The position numbers were made by a program, and so were the translations under genes. Positions 1 to 7,217 of a stretch of 14,050 nt of DNA are shown here, one piece after another. Numbering within the stretch: position 1 is the first letter of the stretch; every line of letters begins with the position of its first letter. The stretch is taken from the NCBI GenBank assembly GCA_018662905.1, contig JABJFE010000173.1, forward strand, positions 1 through 14,050, written 5' to 3'. The notes under the pieces were generated by a model. It did not search any database. It worked only from the letters and a program-made list of their open reading frames with translations, and was not told where the DNA came from. The DNA comes from Flavobacteriaceae bacterium (GTDB taxonomy: Bacteria > Bacteroidota > Bacteroidia > Flavobacteriales > Flavobacteriaceae).

Positions 1-651
1 AGCTCTACTTACATATTTGCTGTTTCATACATTTTATATGATTCATCCCAAAACTTAACCAATTTGATTTTAGGAACTGCTATTATTGTTTGGGCTGTAA
101 GACTTGGCAGTTTTCTTTTTTTTAGAATTAAAAAAGCAGGTGAAGACAAAAGATTTAAGGAAATTAAACAGTCTCCAACAAGATTTCTTTTAGCATGGTC
201 ATTACAAGGAATGTGGGTTTCGATGTGTAGTCTATGTGCGCTAACTGCACTTTCAACTGAAAATGGTGTTGTGCTAAATGGATATTTATATTTAGGCTTT
301 GGATTGTTTTTGACTGGCTTTTTAATTGAAATTATTGCAGACAAACAAAAATCAAAATTTAGATCAAACTTAGATAATAAAGATAAATTTATAAATACTG
401 GCCTCTGGTCTAAATCCCGACATCCAAATTATTTAGGAGAAATAATTCTATGGCTAGGGATTTCTATTATGTCTATTTCATCTCTTTCAGGATTACAATA
501 TTTAACACTTGTCTCTCCACTGTTTACCTACTTATTATTAGTTTATGTTAGTGGCGTTAGACTCTTAGAAGAAAGTGGAAATAAAAAATGGGGACACTTA
601 AATTCTTATAAGGAATATGTGAAAAACACTCCTGTTTTATTTTTTAAATAA
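1..651 (+). CDS. DUF1295 / steroid 5-alpha-reductase-like membrane protein, 5'-truncated
   Basis: The reading frame is open from base 1 to the TAA at 649-651, giving 216 residues. The first in-frame ATG lies well inside the conserved region, and the TTG at 64 interrupts homologous-looking sequence, so the true start is probably outside the window. Seen: several hydrophobic segments, an early WAVRLGSFLFFR stretch followed by KAGEDKRF, and a late SRHPNYLGEI block. The first is typical of DUF1295. The last, with its His-Pro-Asn-Tyr and Gly-Glu, resembles the cofactor-binding end of the steroid 5-alpha-reductase and isoprenylcysteine methyltransferase superfamily. Family knowledge: DUF1295 proteins are polytopic inner-membrane proteins, presumed NAD(P)H-dependent reductases, with poorly known substrates. 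A CDGSH gene follows after 5 nt, which suggests one transcript. The substrate cannot be inferred. Confidence 0.88.
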   Translation, partial: SSTYIFAVSYILYDSSQNLTNLILGTAIIVWAVRLGSFLFFRIKKAGEDKRFKEIKQSPTRFLLAWSLQGMWVSMCSLCALTALSTENGVVLNGYLYLGFGLFLTGFLIEIIADKQKSKFRSNLDNKDKFINTGLWSKSRHPNYLGEIILWLGISIMSISSLSGLQYLTLVSPLFTYLLLVYVSGVRLLEESGNKKWGHLNSYKEYVKNTPVLFFK

Positions 652-656
652 TTAAA

Positions 657-833
657 GTGAAAGATAATTCTGTAAATATTTTTAGGAAATCCAAAGGGCA
701 AATAGTTATTGAAGGAATAGTTTCTTTGAGCGACGAAAATGGAAATAAAATAAAGCACGGCAAACGATTTACTCTTTGCGGGTGCAATAAATCAAAAAAC
801 TTACCGTTTTGCGATGGTGCGCACAAAGATTAA
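657..833 (+). CDS. Small CDGSH-type iron-sulfur protein (58 aa, GTG start)
   Basis: This short gene encodes 58 residues and ends at TAA 831-833. Residues 41-56 read CGCNKSKNLPFCDGAH, an exact match to the CDGSH pattern C-x-C-x2-(S/T)-x3-P-x-C-D-G-(S/A/T)-H. The 2Fe-2S ligands would be Cys41, Cys43, Cys52 and His56. The N-terminal half resembles the beta-strand lead-in of bacterial CDGSH proteins. The frame is closed by a TAA at 645-647 and only ATA, ATT and AAA codons lie between that stop and GTG 657, so GTG is the likely start. Family knowledge: CDGSH proteins bind redox-active, labile 2Fe-2S clusters and act in electron transfer or iron-sulfur and redox homeostasis. The protein has no signal or membrane segment, so it should be cytoplasmic. 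It starts 5 nt after the DUF1295 stop; a redox partnership is inference only. Confidence 0.9.
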   Translation: MKDNSVNIFRKSKGQIVIEGIVSLSDENGNKIKHGKRFTLCGCNKSKNLPFCDGAHKD

Positions 834-871
834 TCCTCTAATTAAAGTATTCCAAAGATTTTAATAGTTCT

Positions 872-905
872 TTTGTCTAGATTGACCGAATCAATCTTAA
901 GTTTT
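872..905 (+). promoter_or_regulatory. Candidate Bacteroidetes-type promoter for the MFS/oxidoreductase operon
   Basis: TTTG at 872-875 and TAAGTTTT at 898-905 are separated by 22 nt. The Bacteroidetes primary-sigma consensus is TTG at -33, 17-23 nt, then TAnnTTTG at -7, so this matches at all but the last base of the -7 box. Transcription would begin near 910 and leave a leader of about 40 nt before the ATG at 952. This is the longest gap on the left side of the window, which fits an operon start. AT-rich DNA yields such matches by chance. Confidence 0.4.
879..897. promoter_or_regulatory. Perfect 7-bp inverted repeat (operator or weak terminator)
   Basis: AGATTGA at 879-885 and TCAATCT at 891-897 are exact reverse complements around the 5-nt loop CCGAA. 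The repeat is followed by TAAGTTTTT at 898-906. It lies between the proposed -33 and -7 elements, where a repressor would block RNA polymerase. Alternatively the stem and T-rich tail could be a weak intrinsic terminator for the DUF1295/CDGSH pair. The stem is short and AT-rich, so an operator seems slightly more plausible, but this is inference. Confidence 0.35.
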
Positions 906-951
906 TAAAAGAAATTAGTATCTTGAGAATACAAAAACTAACAACAATATT

Positions 952-2175
952 ATGAACAGTACAGTATCAAAAAATAAATTATTTATAGCAGCTTGTATAT
1001 CGCTTATAGTAACAGCAATGACATTTGCAATTCGAGCAGGTATTCTAGGGCAGCTTGGAGAGGAGTTTGAAATTAACAATACTCAGCTTGGATTTGTAAA
1101 TGCAATGGCATTTTGGGGATTCCCTGTGGCTACTATATTTGGCGGGTTCTTATACAATTTATTAGGTGCAAAAAAATTAATGATAATCGCTTTTTTCTCA
1201 CATTTATTAGGATTAGTAATGACTATTTATGCTGGAGGATTTGCTACTCTTTTAATTTCTTCGTTTTTTATTGGATTTGCTAATGGATCTGTTGAAGCGG
1301 CCTGTAATCCTTTAATTGCTGATATGTATTCAAACAATCGAACAACAATGTTAAATAAATTTCATGTTTGGTTTCCTGGTGGGATAGTAATTGGATCGCT
1401 TACTTCTAAATTTATGACAGATTTCGGATTTGGATGGCAACCTCAAATAGCAATTATGCTTATTCCTACTTTGATTTATGGATATCTATTTTTAAAAGAA
1501 GAATTTCCTGAAACAGAACATATTGAATCAGACACCGTTCTAAATTTAAAATCTTTATTTACTCCGCTATTTATTTTTATAGCTATTTGCATGACATTAA
1601 CTGCAACAGCGGAGTTAGGAACACAACAATGGCTTAATCCACTTCTTGAAAAATCAGGAGCAAGTCCAATGTTAATTTTAGCTCTTATCACTGGAATCAT
1701 GGCCGTTGGCAGATATTTTGCTGGGCCTATTATACACAAGCTTAATCCGGTTGGAGTATTGTTTTTGTCAGCAATAGTGACAACAATAGCGATTTTTATG
1801 ATGTCACAAGTTGACGGGCAGATGCTTTATGTAGCTTCTGTATTATTTGCTTTTGGAGTTTGCTATTTTTGGCCAACAATGATCGGATTTGTTTCTGAAT
1901 ATTTGCCAAAAACTGGCGCTTTAGGAATGTCACTTGTAGGTGGTGCTGGAATGCTTGCTACCGGAATGTGGAATCCAGTAATTGGATCATGGCTTGATGA
2001 AGAGAAACAAATTGCATTAAGCTCTGGAGTTGCAGAAGATGCTGCTGAAGTTATAGCTGGTCAAGCTGCTTTAGGAAATATGGTTTATTTCCCTCTAGCT
2101 TTAGTTGTTTTATTTGGAATTTTATTTGCTTTTAGAAACAAGTTAGAGGCAAATAGAGTTTCACAATCTGTTTAA
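952..2175 (+). CDS. MFS permease, probably sugar or related solute importer
   Basis: The 407-residue protein is almost entirely hydrophobic, with about twelve membrane segments, the usual layout and length for the Major Facilitator Superfamily. The loop between helices 2 and 3, residues about 64-76, reads GGFLYNLLGAKKL, a recognisable MFS motif A (G-x3-D-x2-G-x-(R/K)-(R/K) type) with Asn in place of the usual Asp. A stretch near residues 220-230 (AELGTQQWLNPLL) resembles helix 7 of sugar permeases of the FucP-like group, but I do not assign it there firmly. Substrate is inferred from context: a Gfo/Idh/MocA dehydrogenase starts 11 nt downstream, followed by a sugar isomerase-like TIM barrel. 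The start ATG at 952 directly precedes a short polar N-terminus and the first helix. It acts in the inner membrane. Confidence 0.9.
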   Translation: MNSTVSKNKLFIAACISLIVTAMTFAIRAGILGQLGEEFEINNTQLGFVNAMAFWGFPVATIFGGFLYNLLGAKKLMIIAFFSHLLGLVMTIYAGGFATLLISSFFIGFANGSVEAACNPLIADMYSNNRTTMLNKFHVWFPGGIVIGSLTSKFMTDFGFGWQPQIAIMLIPTLIYGYLFLKEEFPETEHIESDTVLNLKSLFTPLFIFIAICMTLTATAELGTQQWLNPLLEKSGASPMLILALITGIMAVGRYFAGPIIHKLNPVGVLFLSAIVTTIAIFMMSQVDGQMLYVASVLFAFGVCYFWPTMIGFVSEYLPKTGALGMSLVGGAGMLATGMWNPVIGSWLDEEKQIALSSGVAEDAAEVIAGQAALGNMVYFPLALVVLFGILFAFRNKLEANRVSQSV

Positions 2176-2186
2176 TAAATTATAAA

Positions 2187-3326
2187 ATGAGTAAAAAAAT
2201 TAGATTAGGAATTTTAGGTGGTGGTGGTGATTCGTTAATTGGAGTTCTTCATAGAGTTGCTTCAAGCATGTTTGATCGATACGAAATTATTGGGGGGGTG
2301 TTTAATCCAAATTATAAAGATAATCTAGAATTTGCTAAAAATTTAGGGTTAAAAGAGTCTAGAATTTATAAAGATTTCGAAACTATGATTGTGGAAGAAT
2401 CTAAACTCGACAAATCCGAAAGAATTGAAGTAGTTTCTGTTTTAACACCTAACTTCCTTCACTATCCAATGGCAAAAAAATTACTTGAAAACAATTTTAA
2501 TGTTATCTGTGAAAAACCACTTACAACTACTTACAAAGAAGCTCTTGATTTAAGGAAAATTCAACAAGAAAAAAATCTTGTTTTTGCTGTCACCTATACC
2601 TATACAGGTTATCCAATGGTTAGACAAATGACTAAAATGATTTCAAACGGAACAATTGGGAAAATTCAAAAAGTTGATGCTCAGTATTTACAAGGATGGC
2701 TAAATCCTGTTATTCATCAAAAAGAAAAAAGAAATTCAACTTGGAGACTAGATCCAGAAAAATCTGGAATAAGTTGTTGTGTTGGAGATATTGGAACACA
2801 TGCTTTTAATATGGTTGAACTTGTTACTGGCATGAAGGTGAAAAAAGTTTTAGCTGACTTGAACACGCTTTACAAAGATAACCCTATGGATATAGACGCA
2901 AATATTTTGATTCATTTTGCAACTAATGCGAAAGGGACAATTAGATCAAGTCAAATTGCAACGGGTGAAGAAAATAATTTAAGAATAAATGTATATGGAG
3001 AAAAAGGGGCTTTAAAATGGGAACAAGAAAATCCAAACTATTTATACCACTTAACAGACGACGCTCCAATGCAAGTATTAAAATCCGGTCATTCATATAA
3101 TGATGAGATTTCACTTGATGGCACTAAACTACCACCTGGTCATCCTGAAGGAATTTTCGACTCCATGGGGAATATTTATAAAGGTGTGGCTAGAGCAATT
3201 AGGAACGAAGCTTTTCAAGCTGCAGAATTTCCGTCAATTGATGATGGAGTTAGAGGAATGGATTTTATTGAAAAAACTGTAGAGTCAAATTCGAAAGGAA
3301 ACGTTTGGGTTGAACTGAATAACTAA
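2187..3326 (+). CDS. Gfo/Idh/MocA-family NAD(P)-dependent oxidoreductase
   Basis: The 379-residue protein has an N-terminal Rossmann fold: after a first beta strand comes GILGGGGDSLIG (residues 8-19), a glycine-rich dinucleotide loop. The family signature EKP is at Glu109-Lys110-Pro111. A GDIGTHAF block at residues 200-207 supplies Asp201 and His205. In inositol dehydrogenase of this family, the Lys of EKP and an Asp-x3-His pair form the catalytic triad, and Lys110, Asp201 and His205 match that pattern. Family members oxidise a hydroxyl of a sugar, cyclitol or glycoside, reducing NAD(P)+. Length is normal. It starts 11 nt after the permease and ends 4 nt before the TIM-barrel gene, consistent with an operon. 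Glycoside C3 oxidation is one plausible activity; inositol-type oxidation is another. A G7 run at 2292-2298 lies within residues 36-38. Confidence 0.93.
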   Translation: MSKKIRLGILGGGGDSLIGVLHRVASSMFDRYEIIGGVFNPNYKDNLEFAKNLGLKESRIYKDFETMIVEESKLDKSERIEVVSVLTPNFLHYPMAKKLLENNFNVICEKPLTTTYKEALDLRKIQQEKNLVFAVTYTYTGYPMVRQMTKMISNGTIGKIQKVDAQYLQGWLNPVIHQKEKRNSTWRLDPEKSGISCCVGDIGTHAFNMVELVTGMKVKKVLADLNTLYKDNPMDIDANILIHFATNAKGTIRSSQIATGEENNLRINVYGEKGALKWEQENPNYLYHLTDDAPMQVLKSGHSYNDEISLDGTKLPPGHPEGIFDSMGNIYKGVARAIRNEAFQAAEFPSIDDGVRGMDFIEKTVESNSKGNVWVELNN

Positions 3327-3330
3327 TATT

Positions 3331-4383
3331 ATGAAAACAATAAAAGGACCAGGAATTTTTTTAGCTCAATTTGCTGGAAGTGAGAAACCGTTCAATAATC
3401 TAAAAAATATTTGTAACTGGGCAAACAATCTAGGATATAAATCAGTCCAAATTCCTACTTGGGAACAAGGATTAATTGATCTTAAAAAAGCAGGCGAAAG
3501 CAAAACATATTGTGACCAGATAAAAGGAATAGTTAACGAAGCTGGTATGGAAATTTCAGAACTTTCAACTCATCTCCAGGGACAGTTAGTAGCTTCTCAT
3601 TATTCATATGATAAAATGTTTGACGCTTTTGCTCCTGCAAATCTTCATGGCAATGTAAAAGACAGAACACTTTGGGCAATTGATCAATTAAAATTAGCCT
3701 CTAACGCAAGTAAACATTTAGGGCTTACTGAAATTGCTACATTTTCAGGATCTTTACTATTTCATACTATGTATCCATGGCCACAAAGACCAAAAGGACT
3801 TGTCGAAGCTGGTTTTAAAGAGCTGGCAAAAAGATGGACTCCAATTTTAGATCATTTTGATAATAATGGAATAGATGTCTGTTATGAAATTCATCCTGGT
3901 GAAGATCTGCACGACGGAGTCACTTTTGAAAGGTTTTTAAAAGCAACAAACAATCACTCAAGAGTCAAAATATTATACGATCCAAGTCATTTTGTTTTAC
4001 AACAAATGGACTATCTAAAATACATAGACTATTATCATCAATACATAAAAATGTTTCACGTAAAAGATGCTGAGTTTAATCCGTCTGGAAAATCAGGTGT
4101 TTACGGAGGATATCAAGAATGGATAGACAGACCTGGAAGATTCAGATCTCTTGGAGATGGACAAGTTGATTTTAAAAGTATTTTTTCAAAACTAAGCCAA
4201 TACGGCTTTGATGGATGGGCTGTTTTGGAATGGGAATGTTGCATTAAATCTCAGGAACAAGGAGCAAGAGAAGGATCTAAGTTTATAAGCGATCATATAA
4301 TAGAGGTTTCAGAAAAAGCTTTTGATGATTTTGCTTCTGGAACTAATGATCAAAATCATATAAATGATATTTTAGGACTGTAG
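3331..4383 (+). CDS. Sugar phosphate isomerase/epimerase-like TIM-barrel protein
   Basis: The 350-residue protein belongs to the AP-endonuclease-2-like TIM-barrel family. Candidate divalent-metal ligands fall at the ends of successive barrel strands: Glu186 and His188 (CYEIHPGED), Asp217 and His220 (YDPSH), His243 (FHVKD) and Glu300/Glu302 (VLEWE). The motif WPQRPKGLVEAGF (about residues 150-162) is typical of the subgroup commonly found beside Gfo/Idh/MocA dehydrogenases. It has no signal peptide and should be cytoplasmic. Family knowledge: these enzymes isomerise, epimerise, dehydrate or beta-eliminate keto-sugars or keto-cyclitols. Inference: it acts on the keto product of the dehydrogenase encoded 4 nt upstream. 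The annotated name is a family label; a phosphosugar substrate is not shown. Confidence 0.92.
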   Translation: MKTIKGPGIFLAQFAGSEKPFNNLKNICNWANNLGYKSVQIPTWEQGLIDLKKAGESKTYCDQIKGIVNEAGMEISELSTHLQGQLVASHYSYDKMFDAFAPANLHGNVKDRTLWAIDQLKLASNASKHLGLTEIATFSGSLLFHTMYPWPQRPKGLVEAGFKELAKRWTPILDHFDNNGIDVCYEIHPGEDLHDGVTFERFLKATNNHSRVKILYDPSHFVLQQMDYLKYIDYYHQYIKMFHVKDAEFNPSGKSGVYGGYQEWIDRPGRFRSLGDGQVDFKSIFSKLSQYGFDGWAVLEWECCIKSQEQGAREGSKFISDHIIEVSEKAFDDFASGTNDQNHINDILGL

Positions 4384-4386
4384 AAA

Positions 4387-4641
4387 ATGAATAAATTTTT
4401 AATTGTAACGTTTAGCTTTTTTTTATTTGGATGTAGTGGATTGACAAACGACTGTGGCGAAATTTATTCAAAATATATTAAAGATGCAGAATATTTTTTG
4501 GTTGTAAATCTTAGTAATCAAAGACCTTATAACAACGGAGACGATGATAGTCCTGGTGGAGAAATACTTGCAGATGCTATGGTTTCTAAATCTGTTTACG
4601 ATTCAAAAAAAATTGGAGATGAATTTTGTTTTGAAAACTAA
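4387..4641 (+). CDS. Small lipoprotein, paralogue A
   Basis: The 84-residue precursor has a short basic N-terminus, a hydrophobic core and a lipobox-like LFGC with Cys16 as the lipidated residue, so the mature protein is about 69 residues. The family is unknown to me. Its body aligns with the gene at 7218-7451: Cys16 and Cys23 occupy identical positions, followed by shared CGEI, SKY and EYF words. After a variable Asn/Gly/Asp-rich middle come shared KSVY, K-IGDE and a C-terminal Cys (Cys81 here, Cys75 there). Cys23 and Cys81 could form a disulfide in the periplasm. This copy carries about six extra residues in the variable middle (PYNNGDDDSPGG). It starts 3 nt after the TIM-barrel stop and 24 nt before the S9 peptidase, so it is probably co-transcribed. 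No function can be assigned. Confidence 0.82.
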   Translation: MNKFLIVTFSFFLFGCSGLTNDCGEIYSKYIKDAEYFLVVNLSNQRPYNNGDDDSPGGEILADAMVSKSVYDSKKIGDEFCFEN

Positions 4642-4665
4642 AAGTTAATTATTAAAAATATTGTT

Positions 4666-7188
4666 ATGAAAAAACTATTTCACTTACTATTTATTTTATC
4701 AATTCTTTCATCGTACTCTCAACAAAATGTAATTCCTGATTATGATTTAGCTGCAAAATTTTCACCAAAAAAAATAGCAAAACTGGTTCATTCAACTTCA
4801 GTAAATCCACATTGGTTAAAAGCAGGAGACAAATTTTGGTATCAATATAAAACTACTGAGGGATCCAGCTACTATTTAGTTGACCCTAATAAAAAGGTTA
4901 AAAAAAAACTATTCGATAATGATAAGATGGCTGCTTGGCTTACTGAGTTTACAAAAGATCCATACGACGCAAAGCACCTGCCTAAATTTAGTTTTAAATT
5001 TATAGACAACGAAACAGCAATTCAATTTAGAGTCACTTCAAAATATGAAGATGAAGATGAAGATGAAGATAAAGATAAAGATAAAGATAAAGATAAAGAT
5101 AAGAAGAAAGATAAAAACAGAGATGAAGACCCTTCTAAAAAAGACAAGAAAAAGAAAAAAGTATTTCTTTTTAAATATGTGCTAGGAACTAATAATCTTA
5201 CATTACTAAGCAATAAAAGAGCTCCAAAAGAAGATTGGAAAAAATGGGCAAATATTGCTCCTGACAGTACTGTTATTTTCTATTCAAAAAAGTTCAATTT
5301 ATATTGGATGGATAAAGAAAACTTTCTTAAAGCAGTAAAAAATGAAAAAGATTCTACTATAGTTGAGAATCAATGGACTAAAGATGGAGTCCAGCACTTT
5401 GGATACGGTGGATACGGTAGAGGAATGGACAATGAAGAAATTGAAAAAAGAAAAAATGATAAGTTTCCTGTTCGAGGCTATTGGTCTTCTGATTCAAAAA
5501 AATTCGTTTATCAAAAAACTGACAGTAGAGAAATTAAAGATTTATGGGTTATAAATTCTATTGCTAAAAAAAGACCAACATTAGAAACCTATAAGTACCA
5601 CATGCCTGGTGAAAAAGAATATTATAAAAGGGAGATTCTGATTTTTGATATTCTATCAAAAGAAATCAAAAAAGTTGAGCTAGACATTGATAAACAGCAA
5701 TACATATCAATTTTTAGTAAGCCTAGAAAACCATCAGATTATGACAATGATTTTAAGCCTACACTTTTACTTTCTGAAAAAAATAAGATTTATTTTAACA
5801 CTATAAGTAGAGATAGAAAAAACCTTGATATCTGTGTCGCTGATCTAAATACCGGTAAGGTTAAAGTTTTAATTAAAGATAGAACTAACACTTACTTCTA
5901 TGAAACCAAGCCTGTTTATCTTATAAAAAATGAATCTGAAATGATTCATTGGTCTGAAAATGATGGATGGGGGCATTTTTATAGATATGATTCTAATGGA
6001 AATTTAATTAACAGAATTACATCTGGAAGCTTCCACAGCTTTAATATAAAGCATATTGATTCAAAATCTAATACTTTGTATTTTTCTGCACACGGTTTAG
6101 ACAAAAATATTGATCCTTATTATGAGCACACTTATAAAGTTTCCTTAAATGGAGGCAAACCTAAGCCCTTAAATAAAGGGGATTATAACACCTCAACAAG
6201 TCCCTCTGATAACCACAGGTTTTTTGTAAGCAATTTTTCAAGAGTTAATACAATCCCTAAATCTGAGCTTAGAAATTCCGATGGTTCATTAGTCCTGAAT
6301 TTAGAGGAAGCTGATTTGAGCGAGTTGTTTAATAGTGGATATCAATTTCCTGAACCGTTCAAAACAAAAGCTGACGACGGGATAACAGATTTATATGGAG
6401 TTATGTATAAGCCTTTCAATTTTGATGATAAGAAAAAGTATCCGCTACTTGAATATGTTTATCCTGGCCCTCAAACAGAATCTGTAAATAAGTCGTTTTC
6501 AGTTCGAATGGATAGGTTAGATCGAATGGCACAACTAGGCTTTGTAGTTATAACTTTAGGCAACAGAGGAGGACATCCTCACAGATCAAAATGGTACCAT
6601 AATTATGGTTATGGCAACTTAAGAGATTATGGTTTAGCAGACAAAAAATATGTAGCCGAACAGTTAGCAGATAAACATCCGTTTATTGACATAAACAAGG
6701 TTGGTATATACGGACACTCAGGCGGTGGCTTTATGTCAACTGCTGCAATTTTAGTTTATCCAGATTTTTTTAAAGCAGCCTACTCTCAAGCTGGTAACCA
6801 TGATAATTCAATGTATAATAGCTGGTGGAGCGAAACACATCATGGTGTTAAAGAAAAAATTGAAGATGACGGAACAATGAATTATGTATATGAAATTGAA
6901 AAAAATCAATCTTTAGCTAATAATTTAAAAGGTAGACTATTTTTAGTGACAGGTGACATGGATAACAATGTTCACCCAGGAGCTACAATCAGAGTTGCTA
7001 ATGCTCTAATTAAGGCAAATAAAAGATTTGATTTAATGATTTTGCCCACTCAACGACATGGGTTTGGAAATATGTCAGAATATAATTTTTGGCTCAGAGC
7101 AGATCATTTTTCTAAGCATTTATTAGGATTAGAAAATAATGAAGTAGATATTAAAATGATTCAAAAAGATCTTCCTAAAACAAAATAA
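4666..7188 (+). CDS. Secreted S9 family (prolyl oligopeptidase/DPP-IV-like) serine peptidase
   Basis: The 840-residue protein begins with a signal peptide (basic KK, hydrophobic core, likely cleavage after SYS around residue 18). An N-terminal beta-propeller-like region runs to about residue 560, followed by a C-terminal alpha/beta-hydrolase domain. The nucleophile elbow GHSGGG puts the catalytic Ser at 685. GDMDNNVH gives Asp766, aligning with Asp708 of DPP-IV, and QRHGFG gives His798. The Ser-to-His spacing of 113 is close to that of DPP-IV. It should cleave peptides, probably short and proline-containing, in the periplasm or at the cell surface. Oddities: a highly charged insertion at residues 128-165 coded by a hexanucleotide repeat, and a GYGGYGRG loop coded by a 9-bp duplication. 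The Glu-Glu pair that anchors the substrate N-terminus in DPP-IV could not be placed. Two paralogous lipoprotein genes flank it closely. Confidence 0.93.
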   Translation: MKKLFHLLFILSILSSYSQQNVIPDYDLAAKFSPKKIAKLVHSTSVNPHWLKAGDKFWYQYKTTEGSSYYLVDPNKKVKKKLFDNDKMAAWLTEFTKDPYDAKHLPKFSFKFIDNETAIQFRVTSKYEDEDEDEDKDKDKDKDKDKKKDKNRDEDPSKKDKKKKKVFLFKYVLGTNNLTLLSNKRAPKEDWKKWANIAPDSTVIFYSKKFNLYWMDKENFLKAVKNEKDSTIVENQWTKDGVQHFGYGGYGRGMDNEEIEKRKNDKFPVRGYWSSDSKKFVYQKTDSREIKDLWVINSIAKKRPTLETYKYHMPGEKEYYKREILIFDILSKEIKKVELDIDKQQYISIFSKPRKPSDYDNDFKPTLLLSEKNKIYFNTISRDRKNLDICVADLNTGKVKVLIKDRTNTYFYETKPVYLIKNESEMIHWSENDGWGHFYRYDSNGNLINRITSGSFHSFNIKHIDSKSNTLYFSAHGLDKNIDPYYEHTYKVSLNGGKPKPLNKGDYNTSTSPSDNHRFFVSNFSRVNTIPKSELRNSDGSLVLNLEEADLSELFNSGYQFPEPFKTKADDGITDLYGVMYKPFNFDDKKKYPLLEYVYPGPQTESVNKSFSVRMDRLDRMAQLGFVVITLGNRGGHPHRSKWYHNYGYGNLRDYGLADKKYVAEQLADKHPFIDINKVGIYGHSGGGFMSTAAILVYPDFFKAAYSQAGNHDNSMYNSWWSETHHGVKEKIEDDGTMNYVYEIEKNQSLANNLKGRLFLVTGDMDNNVHPGATIRVANALIKANKRFDLMILPTQRHGFGNMSEYNFWLRADHFSKHLLGLENNEVDIKMIQKDLPKTK
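5047..5100 (+). repeat. In-frame hexanucleotide microsatellite within the S9 peptidase gene
   Basis: Four perfect GAAGAT units (5047-5070) are followed by five perfect AAAGAT units (5071-5100). They code (Glu-Asp)4 then (Lys-Asp)5 at residues 128-145. The coded tract continues as a Lys/Asp-rich, then purely basic stretch to about residue 165. Because the unit is six bases, slippage would change length in two-residue steps without a frameshift. Confidence 0.97.
5401..5418 (+). repeat. 9-bp perfect tandem duplication in the S9 peptidase gene
   Basis: GGATACGGT occurs twice in direct tandem, coding Gly-Tyr-Gly twice and making a GYGGYGRG loop. It stays in frame and probably forms a flexible surface loop of the propeller region. 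Confidence 0.9.
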
Positions 7189-7217
7189 AAAGATAAATCT
7201 AAAAAATAAGTGTCATT

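Noticed and set aside
644..826. Minus-strand open frame opposite the CDGSH gene
   Set aside because: The plus strand carries a complete CDGSH motif in a proper frame, and the antisense product shows no family features.
1476..1739. Minus-strand frame inside the MFS permease gene
   Set aside because: The permease frame is continuous with membrane segments throughout; the antisense frame has no recognisable domain.
5022..5213. Minus-strand serine/leucine/phenylalanine-rich frame in the S9 peptidase gene
   Set aside because: It is the antisense reading of the hexanucleotide microsatellite; its low-complexity Ser/Leu sequence has no independent support.
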